Part shown: in pieces, positions 17,517-27,065 of the stretch | How positions within the stretch are numbered: position 1 is the stretch's first letter | How the letters are laid out: each line of letters opens with the position of its first letter | From: Shewanella sp. Arc9-LZ | Lineage (GTDB): Bacteria > Pseudomonadota > Gammaproteobacteria > Enterobacterales > Shewanellaceae | DNA: 64,000 bases | Assembly: GCF_010092445.1 (NCBI RefSeq) | Contig: NZ_CP048031.1 | Coordinates: forward strand, 4,340,001-4,404,000 | Reading direction: 5' to 3' | Made by a program: the position numbers and the translations under genes | Notes under the pieces: model-generated | Database searches by the model: none | What the model saw: the letters and a program-made list of their open reading frames with translations, nothing else | What the model was told of the DNA's origin: nothing

Positions 17517-19610
17517 TTAACGAAGCTGTTGCATTAAGTATGCGTAAACCATTGAACTTAACTCGGCGGCCTGGGTATTGTCTGCCGCGCCAGCATGGCC
17601 ACCTTCAATGTTCTCAAAATACAACACATCTATGCCCATGTCTTCCATTTTCGCCACCATTTTACGCGCATGCGCTGGGTGTACACGGTCATCACGAGTT
17701 GACGTGGTAAAGAACACTTTAGGGTATTTAACCCCTTGTTTTAAATTGTGATATGGCGAATAGGTTTTAATGTATGCCCACTCTTCTTCGATATCAGGAT
17801 TACCGTATTCGCCCATCCAACTGGCACCAGCCAATAACTTGTTATAGCGCTTCATGTCCAACAATGGCACCTGGCACACTACAGCGTTATACAGTTCAGG
17901 ACGACGAGTAAATGCAGCACCCATTAACAAACCACCGTTACTACCACCTTGAATACCAAGATGTTTGCTTGACGTAATTTTGCGCGCAATTAAGTCTTCG
18001 GCAATGGCTTCAAAGTCTTCATACGCTTTATGACGATGTTGCTTTAACGCTGCTTGATGCCAAGCTGGGCCGTACTCTCCACCACCGCGAATGTTAGCCA
18101 GTACATAAACACCGCCCTGCTCTAACCAGTTTTTACCAATAGTGGCCGAATAGGCTGGTAAGCGCGATACTTCAAAACCGCCATAACCATAAAGTAATGT
18201 TGGGTTACTGCTATCGAGTTTAATGTCTTTAGCCATCACTACAAAATAAGGCACTTTTGTGCCGTCTTTTGACGTAACAAAGTACTGTTTCGTGACAAAC
18301 TTATCGGCGCTAAATTGTTGCGGCATGGCTTTAATTTTATCGGCTTTTAAGCTGGCACCATTTAAGCGATATAAACTGGCTGGTTCTAAAAAGCTGGTGT
18401 AATTAACAAAAAAATCATCACTATCACGTTCAACATCAAACACACTTAAGGTGCCATTGGCTTCAAATGGCACAGGTTTGCTTTGCCACTCACCTTTATC
18501 GTTTTGCATGTATCGTACAAGTTTGCTTTTTACATCATCTAGCCAAGTGACAAAAATGGCATTCTGGCTAAATGCGACTTGTGAAATAGAAGCATGCTTC
18601 GTTGGCGATACCAGTTCACTAAACTCAGGTTTTTGCGCAATGAGTTTATCAACAGGTGTATAAACAATGGCGCCTTGTTTGAAAGTCCCTTTGGGGGTAA
18701 CTAAATCGCTTTTTAGCTCGATATATAGCTGACCTTTAAAGTAACCTTTTAAATCGGCATCTTCAGGAATAGGCAGCGACACTAACTTACTATCTTGATA
18801 AACATAATGTTTAGCGGTGTAGAAGGTTAAACTTTCGGTGACGATATTCAGCGGTGTTTTATCATCAAACATCACATAACCCGACACGGCAACGGAGGCT
18901 TTATCGCCTCTAAACACTAATTTGGCTGCAGACAACGGTGTGCCACGTTTCCACAATTTAACCACGCTTGGATAGCCTGAATCCGTCATGCTTTGTGCAT
19001 CACCAAAATCAGTTCCGACAAACACGGTATCTTTATCAATCCAGCTTAACCTTGACTTAGCTTCAGCCAATACGAATGGCTTTTGGGTGCTGTCAACAAA
19101 CGCTTTTGCGGTTAAATTAAATTCACGCACCTCAGCGGCATCTGCCCCCCCACGTGACAACGACACAAAGCAGCGCTCGTTTTGTGGGTATTGACATTCA
19201 ATGCCTTTAAACACCCAATTAACCCCCTCGGCTTTGCCAAGGGCATCGATATCAAGCACAGTTTCCCAGTTGGGTTCAGCCTTAGCATATTCCGCCAGTG
19301 TGGTACGACGATAAATCCCACGCTCGTGGGTTTCGTCTTTCCAAAAATTATACAAATAATCGCCAATACGAGTGGCATAAGGAATACGGGCTTTATCGTT
19401 TAAAATCTCTAGGCTGTTTGACACCAAGTTATCAAAGCCTGAGTAAGCCTTAATGTGAGTTGCAGATACGGCATTTTGCTGCTTAACCCACGCCAGCGGC
19501 TTGGCGCCTTCAACATCTTCTAACCAAATATATTTGTCTTCTTCTGCATTAACTGGTGTTGCCATTGTCATCGCACTCGCTATACATAGGGGTATGATTC
19601 GCTTAAGCAT
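17517..19610 (-). CDS. Prolyl oligopeptidase family serine peptidase (S9)
   Basis: A 697-residue exported peptidase. The start at 19610 follows AAGGA and gives a signal peptide MLKRIIPLCIASAMTMATPV ending at VNAEE. The N-terminal beta-propeller spans about 25-420 and the alpha/beta hydrolase domain the rest. Catalytic Ser lies in GGSNGGLLMG, Asp in TSTRDDRVHPAHA, and His in EGGHAGAA. The family cleaves after proline in short peptides; the signal peptide indicates a periplasmic location. It is transcribed alone. Confidence 0.93.
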   Translation of the reverse strand: MLKRIIPLCIASAMTMATPVNAEEDKYIWLEDVEGAKPLAWVKQQNAVSATHIKAYSGFDNLVSNSLEILNDKARIPYATRIGDYLYNFWKDETHERGIYRRTTLAEYAKAEPNWETVLDIDALGKAEGVNWVFKGIECQYPQNERCFVSLSRGGADAAEVREFNLTAKAFVDSTQKPFVLAEAKSRLSWIDKDTVFVGTDFGDAQSMTDSGYPSVVKLWKRGTPLSAAKLVFRGDKASVAVSGYVMFDDKTPLNIVTESLTFYTAKHYVYQDSKLVSLPIPEDADLKGYFKGQLYIELKSDLVTPKGTFKQGAIVYTPVDKLIAQKPEFSELVSPTKHASISQVAFSQNAIFVTWLDDVKSKLVRYMQNDKGEWQSKPVPFEANGTLSVFDVERDSDDFFVNYTSFLEPASLYRLNGASLKADKIKAMPQQFSADKFVTKQYFVTSKDGTKVPYFVVMAKDIKLDSSNPTLLYGYGGFEVSRLPAYSATIGKNWLEQGGVYVLANIRGGGEYGPAWHQAALKQHRHKAYEDFEAIAEDLIARKITSSKHLGIQGGSNGGLLMGAAFTRRPELYNAVVCQVPLLDMKRYNKLLAGASWMGEYGNPDIEEEWAYIKTYSPYHNLKQGVKYPKVFFTTSTRDDRVHPAHARKMVAKMEDMGIDVLYFENIEGGHAGAADNTQAAELSSMVYAYLMQQLR

Positions 19611-19836
19611 TAAAAATTTCCTTTTTGTTATTTGCTCGCGGCATTTTACTAGCATGCATCTACTTTATAGGATCCATGTAGATGTTCAATCGATAAGGAG
19701 AGCAAACTGTAACAGGCAAGCCCCATAACAGAGCAAATTATTGCTAGATTATCATGCCAATTTGGTCGACTAAGCAGGTATAATGTCGCGCTAAACATTG
19801 TTCTACCCATTCAAACAAATAAATACAGGCACCAAC

Positions 19837-20115
19837 ATGGCCAAAACCGCAGCAGCATTACATATATTAGTTAAACATCAGACTCAGGCTGAAGACATCA
19901 TCAAGCAGCTTAATAATGGTGCTAAATTTGATGTATTAGCCAAAAAGCACTCTAGCTGTCCTTCGGCCAAAAGCGGCGGTAATTTGGGCGAGTTTAAAAA
20001 GGGGCAAATGGTGCCACCATTCGATAAAGTCTGTTTCAACGGCGAGCTCATTACGCCACACCTCGTCAAAACTAAATTTGGCTGGCATGTGGTGAAGGTA
20101 CTTTATCGCACCTAG
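19837..20115 (+). CDS. ppiC: Parvulin-type peptidyl-prolyl isomerase (PpiC-like)
   Basis: A 92-residue single-domain parvulin. It opens [20 protein letters not shown], with the family motif HILVK, then [37 protein letters not shown] and [15 protein letters not shown], the complete rotamase core. The length matches E. coli PpiC. It is a cytoplasmic folding helper without a signal peptide. The ATG at 19837 is preferred over an upstream TTG. Confidence 0.92.
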   Translation: MAKTAAALHILVKHQTQAEDIIKQLNNGAKFDVLAKKHSSCPSAKSGGNLGEFKKGQMVPPFDKVCFNGELITPHLVKTKFGWHVVKVLYRT

Positions 20116-20249
20116 CAATAGTCGGTCTGAGGAATAGCGCGTCGACAATAGTCGCGCTTAGAATCAATCACACATAAGATGAATGAGTCCAGAGCAGTCT
20201 AGCGATAAGATAAGAGGTGAACGGTTTTCATCCGTGATATTTCAAGGCG

Positions 20250-20279
20250 AAAGTGGGCTTGATATCAACGCCCACTTTT
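20250..20279. terminator. Hairpin between convergent genes
   Basis: Stem AAGTGGGC (20251-20258) with GCCCACTT (20270-20277), flanked by A and T residues, close to the 3' end of the minus-strand gene at 20304. Likely its terminator. Confidence 0.7.
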
Positions 20280-20303
20280 CAAAACACCAACGACTTACAA
20301 TAT

Positions 20304-21029
20304 TTACTTGCGCAGTTTGATCGACAACTCTCCATCACGAATTTGAATATCATCTACACCATCAGCAAAAGCATTCCAAAAGCCACGATCGCCAAACTCA
20401 CCGACCAAATTGACGTTTTTCATGTTTCCTAGCCACGCATTCGGAATAGGCACGCCCATTAAGCTCACGCCAACTAGCGCAACAACTGGACGACGATTAG
20501 CATCAAGATGAATATCAAGCCCAGTATTCACGCGTAAAATCTCCCCAGCCATAATCGGAAAGTCGTCTGGGATCGGGATAAGCATTTTGGCACTGGCTAA
20601 GTTATCAGAAAAATCAATCGCTACACGCCGAGCAAAATCAGGATTACGGCCAATCATCGAATTCACTTCTTTCTCACTAAATGTCACTTGCCGATCAGCG
20701 TCAAACTCACGATACGCTTCAGGGGTTAACTCATCACTATTTTCACTAGCACTATCAGCTGCACGGGAATCACCACTTGATGCTGTAACCGTTGAGCGAG
20801 GTTCAACTTGCCAACCTAACCGAGTCAGTTTTTGATCCAATTGTTGCTCTTCTTTAGCATTTAAGCTAACCGGGGTGAGCGGTGACGGAAAGATATAAGT
20901 GCGGATAATAAAAAATGTCAGCCCTGCTGTAACAAGCATTGTTGCTGCAATAATCAGTAACAGTTTGGCTCCAGAGGCGCCAGTTTGCCGACTGCGCGGT
21001 ATAGCCATATTTGTCATTAACGCTTGCAT
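20304..21029 (-). CDS. Membrane-anchored protein of unknown function
   Basis: A 241-residue protein with one N-terminal transmembrane segment (about 22-45, KLLLIIAATMLVTAGLTFFIIRTYIF), a polar low-complexity linker rich in Ser, Asp and Glu (about 78-105), and a C-terminal domain of alternating strands (VTFSEKEVNSMIGRNPDF, AKMLIPIPDDFPIMAGEILRVNTGLDI, RRPVVALVGVSLMGVPIPNAWLG). I do not recognise the domain. The start is uncertain: methionines at residues 1, 5 and 8 are all possible. It is monocistronic. Confidence 0.6.
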   Translation of the reverse strand: MQALMTNMAIPRSRQTGASGAKLLLIIAATMLVTAGLTFFIIRTYIFPSPLTPVSLNAKEEQQLDQKLTRLGWQVEPRSTVTASSGDSRAADSASENSDELTPEAYREFDADRQVTFSEKEVNSMIGRNPDFARRVAIDFSDNLASAKMLIPIPDDFPIMAGEILRVNTGLDIHLDANRRPVVALVGVSLMGVPIPNAWLGNMKNVNLVGEFGDRGFWNAFADGVDDIQIRDGELSIKLRK

Positions 21030-21200
21030 TCTATCCCTTCACAGATGTTTTTGATGATTTCATAGTACTGGCGGCTGACTGTAAAGGACAGTAAAACTCG
21101 TCATTAAGTCAACTTGAGCTGACATTTCCAGTGAATATTTAGCTGAAAGCTTAAGGGGAATACCCCGTTGATAGCTCTATGTTAAGCCGATGATATCGTA

Positions 21201-21932
21201 TTAACCAAACAACCAAGCTCCACCTTTGATCAACAGACAAACCCCTGCACCCATCATAAATAAATAGCCAAAAATAAAACCAACGGCCCCACTAGAAGGA
21301 CCGGTCCCATCTAAGCGAATAATTATTCCACTGATATAAAACAAGATAAAAAAGTTTAGCATCATACTCAACATAAAATAGTCGCCCATGACGGGAAGCG
21401 CGCCACCGATAACACTACAAATGAGTAGCAAAAAGTCGCTAAATTTTTCTTTGGTTATATATTTTTTCTCTAAGACTCGGACAAAAAATACCACCAGCAT
21501 AATCGCTAAATAAAGCAGTGAAATTGATAATGCGGAGTACATTCCTTGTTGTATTGTTACCGCCGTAACGTCTGGTGTTACAGCGATGTCTGGACTTGAG
21601 TCTGTAAACAAACTTGCAATAAAATGACCTATGCCGAATATTATCAACCACGCAATACCGAATGAGATGAGATCATCTCGAACAATAGGATGACTTGCCT
21701 TATGATTAACCATTTTGGCCAATAGCAGACCGAATAACGTGACTGCAGCCAGTAAACTTAACGCATACCAATATTGGTCTAGATAGAAGAAAGCAAAGCT
21801 GGGGGGAATAACTAAAAAGGATTGATAAAACTCGTTTTTTTTCGTTGTCAGACCGGTATCTTTATAAAATGCCAAATACACAATTAACGGTTGAGAAATA
21901 ACAACGGTAATACAAAGGGTAACAATATCCAT
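21201..21932 (-). CDS. Polytopic membrane protein of unknown function
   Basis: A 243-residue protein with about seven or eight hydrophobic spans and few charged loops. The start at 21932 (MDIVTLCITVVISQ) is preferred since a GGA-containing site lies upstream and the first span begins at once. A glycine-rich final span (GFIFGYLFMMGAGVCLLI) closes the protein. I do not recognise the family, and no transport or catalytic motif is evident. Confidence 0.55.
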   Translation of the reverse strand: MDIVTLCITVVISQPLIVYLAFYKDTGLTTKKNEFYQSFLVIPPSFAFFYLDQYWYALSLLAAVTLFGLLLAKMVNHKASHPIVRDDLISFGIAWLIIFGIGHFIASLFTDSSPDIAVTPDVTAVTIQQGMYSALSISLLYLAIMLVVFFVRVLEKKYITKEKFSDFLLLICSVIGGALPVMGDYFMLSMMLNFFILFYISGIIIRLDGTGPSSGAVGFIFGYLFMMGAGVCLLIKGGAWLFG

Positions 21933-22368
21933 ATAAAACATCCGTGTAGTTAAACAAAACATACAGCACCATGCCATACCGGGCTTAGTATAAACGCCAA
22001 TATTGTAAACTCAATCAATAATTCATCGCCGTTAATATAGGCATGATGAACTATCACTATAATCCCTCAACTCAACACCAAGCAGGCATGAATAAGCCTA
22101 TGAATTATTACAGATCTTTATTCATGTAGTTATTTCAAGTAGTTGATATTTTGTAGAGTAATAAGACAGAGCAATTAAGATAGAGTCATGAAGCATAGAG
22201 ACGAGACTGAATCACTAGACTGACGTTAATCGTGGCGGCTGCTCAGAGGCCTTAAACATTACATCAATCATATCGACAGTTATCATGAATAGATAATGAG
22301 GCTTGCACCAGTATTGTGAAAACGTGATAAAATCACAACTTAGTCCATTAACATTACAAGGTATAGCA
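21933..22368. other. Gene-free stretch
   Basis: About 435 bases between divergent genes. No convincing ORF or repeat; it should carry both promoters. Confidence 0.4.
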
Positions 22369-22620
22369 ATGAACCCGATTCTTGCCATCTTCAAAGAACA
22401 CAATATCAGTGACGTACAAATTAATGAGTTGTTCCAGACGTTAACTGAAAACCCATTCGCAGCAATGGCAACTATTGGTCAATTAGGTATTCCTGCAGAA
22501 AAGCTACAACAGTTGATGGGCATGGTGATGCAAAACCCAGCCTTAATCAAAGAAGCAGTTGAAGAGTTAGGACTAGATTTTTCTAAAGTTGAAGCAGCAA
22601 AAGCGCAGCTACAACCATAA
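22369..22620 (+). CDS. DUF2999 family small protein
   Basis: An 83-residue protein, MNPILAIFKEHNISDVQINELFQ at its start (read in segments), containing two short amphipathic repeats: NPFAAMATIGQLGIPAEKLQQL and NPALIKEAVEELGLDFSKVEAA. This pattern matches DUF2999, a small family of unknown function found in Vibrio and Shewanella relatives. The start at 22369 has AAGG upstream; the longer frame to 22303 has no site. A strong terminator follows. Confidence 0.75.
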   Translation: MNPILAIFKEHNISDVQINELFQTLTENPFAAMATIGQLGIPAEKLQQLMGMVMQNPALIKEAVEELGLDFSKVEAAKAQLQP

Positions 22621-22649
22621 GTACTAAGCCATTAAAAATGCACAAACAA

Positions 22650-22684
22650 CAACGGCCAGTATCTTAAGATGCTGGCCGTTTTTG
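22650..22684 (+). terminator. Rho-independent terminator after the DUF2999 gene
   Basis: Stem AACGGCCAG...CTGGCCGTT continued inward by TATC/GATG with one wobble pair, loop TTAA, then a run of T. It lies between convergent genes and can act for the MarR gene too. Confidence 0.9.
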
Positions 22685-22703
22685 ATTTATCCGATCACGA
22701 CTG

Positions 22704-23195
22704 CTATTGATTACCTTCAAAGCCTGCTAACCAGGTTTTGAATAATTGGTTAAGCTCGGGCTGTTCAATGTCAGAAAGATTTGCCACCAGTTGGTGTTGA
22801 ACCTTTACATGCTCCTCAATCGCTTCATCTATTGTGGCAAGACCTTTGTTAGTCAAAGCTACCGATACACTGCGCCTGTCTTCAGTGCTGTGTACACGGG
22901 CAATTAAGTCTTTAGATTCAAGCTTATCTAAGCGATTTGTCATCGCGCCAGAGGTTAACATCATCGACGATAATAACGCTGAAGGGGTTAAGGTGTAAGG
23001 TTTACCATTACGTCTTAATGTCGCCAGCACATCAAACTCACCCATGGTCAGGTCAAACTGCTTATGACAAGTTGATATTTCAGCCTCAATATGTTTTTGC
23101 AAACGCAAAAAACGCCCAAGAATCGCCATTGGCTCGGTATCTAAATGCGGCTTTTGTTCGCCCCATTGCGCTACGACTCTATCAATATCCTCCAT
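22704..23195 (-). CDS. MarR family transcriptional regulator
   Basis: A 163-residue winged-helix regulator. The DNA-binding part is about 45-125: FDVLATLRRNGKPYTLTPSALLSSMMLTSGAMTNRLDKLESKDLIARVHSTEDRRSVSVALTNKG, where the recognition helix (SGAMTNRLDKLE) and the wing (DRRSVSVALT) follow the MarR pattern. It is divergent from the EamA transporter gene across a 146-bp region with a perfect palindrome. MarR proteins usually repress themselves and a neighbouring efflux or detoxification gene, so it probably controls that transporter. Confidence 0.9.
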   Translation of the reverse strand: MEDIDRVVAQWGEQKPHLDTEPMAILGRFLRLQKHIEAEISTCHKQFDLTMGEFDVLATLRRNGKPYTLTPSALLSSMMLTSGAMTNRLDKLESKDLIARVHSTEDRRSVSVALTNKGLATIDEAIEEHVKVQHQLVANLSDIEQPELNQLFKTWLAGFEGNQ

Positions 23196-23243
23196 ACCTC
23201 ACCCTTATCATTTTGCACTCAAAACATAGCTTAAAAACTTAAC

Positions 23244-23273
23244 GTAAAGATACTTCATAAAAAGGTACTTTAC
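23244..23273. promoter_or_regulatory. Candidate second MarR operator
   Basis: Imperfect inverted repeat GTAAAGATAC (23244-23253) and GTACTTTAC (23265-23273) close to the marR start. It shares the TAAAGATA half with the perfect palindrome at 23305, so both are probably bound by the adjacent MarR protein. Confidence 0.5.
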
Positions 23274-23304
23274 AAAAATAACTTATCAGTCCAGAATTAG
23301 CACT

Positions 23305-23322
23305 TATCTTTACATAAAGATA
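23305..23322. promoter_or_regulatory. Perfect palindrome, candidate MarR operator
   Basis: TATCTTTACATAAAGATA, two perfect 8-bp arms around CA, lies 20 bases before the EamA gene start. A related AAAGGTA half follows. Position and symmetry fit a repressor site for the divergent MarR gene. Confidence 0.7.
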
Positions 23323-23341
23323 TTTAATACAAAGGTAGTTT

Positions 23342-24235
23342 ATGAATATTTTACTGGCCATGATCCCTGCATTTTTTTGGGGTACCACTTATGCGATGAC
23401 CCAGCTTACTTTGCCAGACTGGCCACCATTATTACTCGGTGCCCTTCGTGCGCTGCCTGCAGGACTGATTCTACTGGCGATTAAACCGAGCCTACCGCAC
23501 AAAGCCGACTGGTCTATTTTAATTAAACTCGGTTCTATTAACATTGCGGTGTTTTTCAGTTTGATTTTTATCATGGCACTGACGCTGCCATCGGCTATTT
23601 CTGGTATCGGGATGATTTCAGTGCCGGTTTTTGCGATGTTATTTCATTGGGTAGTCAGTAAAAAACGTCCTAATTTGCTACAAGCACTTTCTGGCGCGGT
23701 GTTAATTGGCTTAGCTTGGATGCTGTTTGACCCAAGCTCCATTAGCTTAAACCCCATAGGATTAGTCGCAATGTTTGCCGCAATCAGCTGCATAATTATC
23801 GGCAGCACAATGACCAAAGCGTTAGGGTCGCGCATTCATTGGTGGACAATACTCACCTGGCAATTGATTATCGGCGGTACATTGCTATTCGTTGTCGCTG
23901 GTATTCAAGCGCTATTTTCACCACAACAATATCTCAATGTGGTCAGCCAATTTAGCTTGACGAATGGCTTCGGTATAAGCTGGATAATATTGCTCAACAC
24001 CGTACTCGGTTACAGTATGTATGTGTGGTTACTGCAACGTATGTCTGTGGTCGACTTCACATTTGGCGGCATTGCCAATCCGATAGCGGGCATCGTCTGT
24101 GGCCTAGTATTAATAGGCGAATCATATACATCACACCAATATTTATTAATGAGTGGGATGATTTTAGCCTCTATCGCGCCAACATTAATTCAGCTACTGC
24201 GCCCAAAAAAACTCAGTACTACCACGAGCGATTAA
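23342..24235 (+). CDS. EamA/DMT family transporter
   Basis: A 297-residue protein with ten predicted membrane spans and two EamA halves: residues about 1-135 (FFWGTTYAMTQLTLPDWPPLLLGALRALPAG) and 145-285 (MFAAISCIIIGSTMTKAL, then LNTVLGYSMYVWLLQRMSVVDFT). DMT transporters move small metabolites such as amino acids or drugs, often outward. The substrate is unknown. It is divergent from a MarR gene and starts right after palindromic sites, so it is probably repressed by MarR. Confidence 0.88.
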   Translation: MNILLAMIPAFFWGTTYAMTQLTLPDWPPLLLGALRALPAGLILLAIKPSLPHKADWSILIKLGSINIAVFFSLIFIMALTLPSAISGIGMISVPVFAMLFHWVVSKKRPNLLQALSGAVLIGLAWMLFDPSSISLNPIGLVAMFAAISCIIIGSTMTKALGSRIHWWTILTWQLIIGGTLLFVVAGIQALFSPQQYLNVVSQFSLTNGFGISWIILLNTVLGYSMYVWLLQRMSVVDFTFGGIANPIAGIVCGLVLIGESYTSHQYLLMSGMILASIAPTLIQLLRPKKLSTTTSD

Positions 24236-24267
24236 CTGAGCCTATGGGCGAGTCATTGAGCTAATAA

Positions 24268-24780
24268 CTACAGCAGAGCTCTTAACTGATTGAGTGCATC
24301 GACAGAGAAGCCTTGGTCATAAAAGTAAATCACTGTACCTTGCTCATTGAGCAGCACGACTCGAGTATTATTGGGATTTTCATTACCGGTAAAGGCTTGT
24401 ACTTGGTCGCCATCTTTATAGATGGTGACCACGCCTTTCCATAATGGCTTGGGTATGCCTGCACGCATGCCATTATTAATCAGAGGGCTGAACATTCTAG
24501 GAAACAATCCCTGAATAGTCGGAACTTCATATACCGACACTTGAGTTTGAGTCATGTCTAAGCCAATCAACCAGCGATCAATATCAAACTGTGAATCTTG
24601 CTTGTAACCAATCAACAACAGCGACAATTTACCTTGTAAATCCTCAGGTAAAGCCATCGACTCGTTTTCAAGTGTTTGACCTGTTACCGATGGAAAATCT
24701 TGCCCTGTAATAGACTGATTGGGATAACTGGTGCTACAAGCACTCAGCAGTAAAGCGGCAATAATCATTAAAAAACGCAT
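24268..24780 (-). CDS. Lipoprotein with thioredoxin-like fold features
   Basis: A 170-residue protein. The start at 24780 follows AAGGA and gives a lipoprotein signal MRFLMIIAALLLSAC. The mature region (about 35-168) has strand-helix segments such as QGKLSLLLIGYKQDSQFDIDRW, PLINNGMRAGIPKPLW and NNTRVVLLNEQGTVIYFYDQGFSVDALNQL, which look like a thioredoxin-like fold without a CxxC. It would sit on a membrane facing the periplasm. The function is unknown. Confidence 0.6.
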   Translation of the reverse strand: MRFLMIIAALLLSACSTSYPNQSITGQDFPSVTGQTLENESMALPEDLQGKLSLLLIGYKQDSQFDIDRWLIGLDMTQTQVSVYEVPTIQGLFPRMFSPLINNGMRAGIPKPLWKGVVTIYKDGDQVQAFTGNENPNNTRVVLLNEQGTVIYFYDQGFSVDALNQLRALL

Positions 24781-25288
24781 CTGTAATCCTTGTTTATAAA
24801 TATCCGATTCTTTTATACGCAGCCAAATGGCAAAAGGATTGCTTGTTGCCAAATTCAAATAAAAATTGACTGCATTTACAACCAAATGTAACCGTTGCAG
24901 CATATTTTTACCCAAAGTATAAACATGTCATTCAGCTAGCTATTCTCTAGCTGCCATTCCTCAATGGCTTCTTTATTCTCCGTGCTCCCCCTCTGTTTTC
25001 ACCTTTGGTTAATTCATCAAAATAATCCTGCCTATGTACACGTTAAACTTAATCTTAAATAACACCACGCTTTTGTTGCAGCCAGTTGATAATTTGCCCA
25101 AGTCGATATCAATTCAGTTTTTACCTGAGCAGGTAAACGTGGCGAATATATTTTATGACTCTATCTAAAAACTCAATCAAATTACTGGCTAAAACACTGT
25201 AGTTATAGGTATTATGTTGCTGATTTAAAAGCATGATTCTACATCATGATTTTTATTAACTTAATGACTATCAAGGAATAGTATCGCC
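24781..25288. other. Gene-free stretch with long leader of the cold-shock-domain gene
   Basis: About 500 bases between divergent genes. No credible ORF. The part near 25200-25288 is AT-rich and may give a long 5' leader, which would fit a cold-shock-type gene, but no defined structure is claimed. Confidence 0.4.
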
Positions 25289-25903
25289 ATGGAAAGAGGC
25301 ATCTTAATTCGCTGGAACAATGAAAAAGGTTTTGGTTTTATCAAACCAGAAACCGGCAACACTCAAGATGTGTTTATTCATATTTCAACCCTAAAGCACA
25401 TGGCCAGAAAGCCCATTGTTGGCGATGAGATACTATTTCATCGCGAGAACCAACCCGATGGCAAAGTCAAAGCCGTAAAAGCCAGTATTGAAGGCGTGGC
25501 TGTTATGTCTAACACAACCCGTCCAGCTTCTCACACTGGTCAACATCATCGAAACAGCCCATCTCATCATGACGAAAACTACCGTTCAAGCCCCGTGCTT
25601 GGTCGCGTAATCATGCTTATTATCCTGCTTGGGATTGGTATTTTCGGTTATAAACAATATCAAAAAATGACTGCTACGCCAGTGCTGACCAATGAGAATA
25701 TTGAACAGATGGAGTGGACACCAACCGTATCAAAACCAAGCTCAATCAATCTACAACCACAGTTCAGATGCGAAGCCGGTAAAACACACTGCAGTCAAAT
25801 GCGCTCATGTGCAGAAGCAACCTTTTATATCCGTAACTGCCCAGGTACACAAATGGACGGAAATAACGATGGAGTTCCATGTGAAAGGCAGTTCTGTAAT
25901 TAA
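25289..25903 (+). CDS. Cold-shock domain, TM and excalibur-domain fusion protein
   Basis: A 204-residue protein with three parts. Residues 1-70 are a cold-shock domain with RNP-like motifs (GILIRWNNEKGFGFIKPE and DVFIHIS). A His- and Ser-rich linker (about 76-104) leads to a transmembrane span (about 105-124). The C-terminal residues 158-203 form an excalibur calcium-binding domain, with six cysteines and the loop DGNNDGVPCE. So a nucleic-acid-binding domain on one side of the membrane is joined to a disulfide-rich domain on the other. AAGGAAT lies upstream of the ATG. Confidence 0.85.
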   Translation: MERGILIRWNNEKGFGFIKPETGNTQDVFIHISTLKHMARKPIVGDEILFHRENQPDGKVKAVKASIEGVAVMSNTTRPASHTGQHHRNSPSHHDENYRSSPVLGRVIMLIILLGIGIFGYKQYQKMTATPVLTNENIEQMEWTPTVSKPSSINLQPQFRCEAGKTHCSQMRSCAEATFYIRNCPGTQMDGNNDGVPCERQFCN

Positions 25904-26063
25904 ACATGAGGTGATGGAGTCATAGAAAGCAGGTTCTGGCTAACAGCCGCTTGCTTGGGCACTAGAGTGCTAAATCCTAGACCTTAGGTATGAGTCTTTA
26001 GATTCTAGGCTTCAGGAATAAGGTTCCAGCTAGCCTTTATCTATTTGGCACAGGCGGCTATCG

Positions 26064-27065
26064 CTATTTTTTCGCCTGCTTTCGATACTGGCTTGGGGTC
26101 ATATTTTTGCAGCGTTTAAAGCTGTGACTAAAATTAGCCCCATCACTAAAACCAAGGCGTTCGGCTATTTCATCAAGTTGCATCGGCGTTAATAATAGCG
26201 CTTCGGCTATGCCAAAACGAACATCGTCACGCACCTGGCGCCAACTGGTTTGTTCTAGTGTGAGTTGACGATGCAAAGTGCGAGTCGTTCGAGCTAAATG
26301 CTGAGCGATATCTTCCATTGATGCTGTTAAGCCTAAGTGTACTAAGGTGTCTTTTACCAACTTAGCAACAGGTTTCCAGTTTTGCTTTTGTTGCAGTAGC
26401 TGGTTGCATTGCGCCTCACATAGTCTGGCGGTGGCTTCATTGGCTTTTAATAATGGCAGATCTAATAGCGGTGCTAATCCAGTAAAACCGTTATAACTAG
26501 CATTGAATTGGATCTCAGCACCCAGTTTTTGCTTTATATCCTCGAGTGACAAGCCTGCGGGCTGAGGCGACGTAAACTGCAGTTGTATCGGCAAGTCGTT
26601 ACTTTCAAATACTTCTCGTTGGATCATCGCAGCGCCCAACATGTCTCTAACTAACACCAGCTCGCCTAACTCTCCAGGAATGTCACATGAGAACCTTAGA
26701 GATAAATCGTCTTTAAGCTCAGTTAATGTTATTTGTGAAAAAACATAGGTTAAATCTAGATAACGTAAGCCTAATTCAATCGCCTTTCTCGCAGTGCTGC
26801 TCGCCAATAGAGCATAACCCATGATGCCATAACTGGTCAGGTGATAACGGCAACCTAACTCCATTCCAACCTTGAATGGGCATGAAGTATTGAGCATTAG
26901 GTTATTTAACACCTGTAATTCTTGTTTTCCTTCAACCAGTTGCTCGTGGTCGGTTAATTGGCCCCCCGTCAAACCAGACCCTTGCAGCAGTTTATCTTGC
27001 TCAATGCCCAGCTCAATGCCATAGGACACAATAATTTGCACACTGGTAATACTGCGAAATGTCAT
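26064..27065 (-). CDS. AraC family transcriptional regulator
   Basis: A 333-residue regulator with an N-terminal arabinose-binding-like domain of the OruR/ArgR class (about 20-205) and a C-terminal AraC HTH pair (about 235-330): ASMEDIAQHLARTTRTLHRQL and MQLDEIAERLGFSDGANFSHSFKRCKNMTPSQYRKQ. It is divergent from the Baeyer-Villiger monooxygenase gene across 246 bases, the usual layout for activators of hydrophobic-substrate catabolic operons. Confidence 0.9.
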   Translation of the reverse strand: MTFRSITSVQIIVSYGIELGIEQDKLLQGSGLTGGQLTDHEQLVEGKQELQVLNNLMLNTSCPFKVGMELGCRYHLTSYGIMGYALLASSTARKAIELGLRYLDLTYVFSQITLTELKDDLSLRFSCDIPGELGELVLVRDMLGAAMIQREVFESNDLPIQLQFTSPQPAGLSLEDIKQKLGAEIQFNASYNGFTGLAPLLDLPLLKANEATARLCEAQCNQLLQQKQNWKPVAKLVKDTLVHLGLTASMEDIAQHLARTTRTLHRQLTLEQTSWRQVRDDVRFGIAEALLLTPMQLDEIAERLGFSDGANFSHSFKRCKNMTPSQYRKQAKK

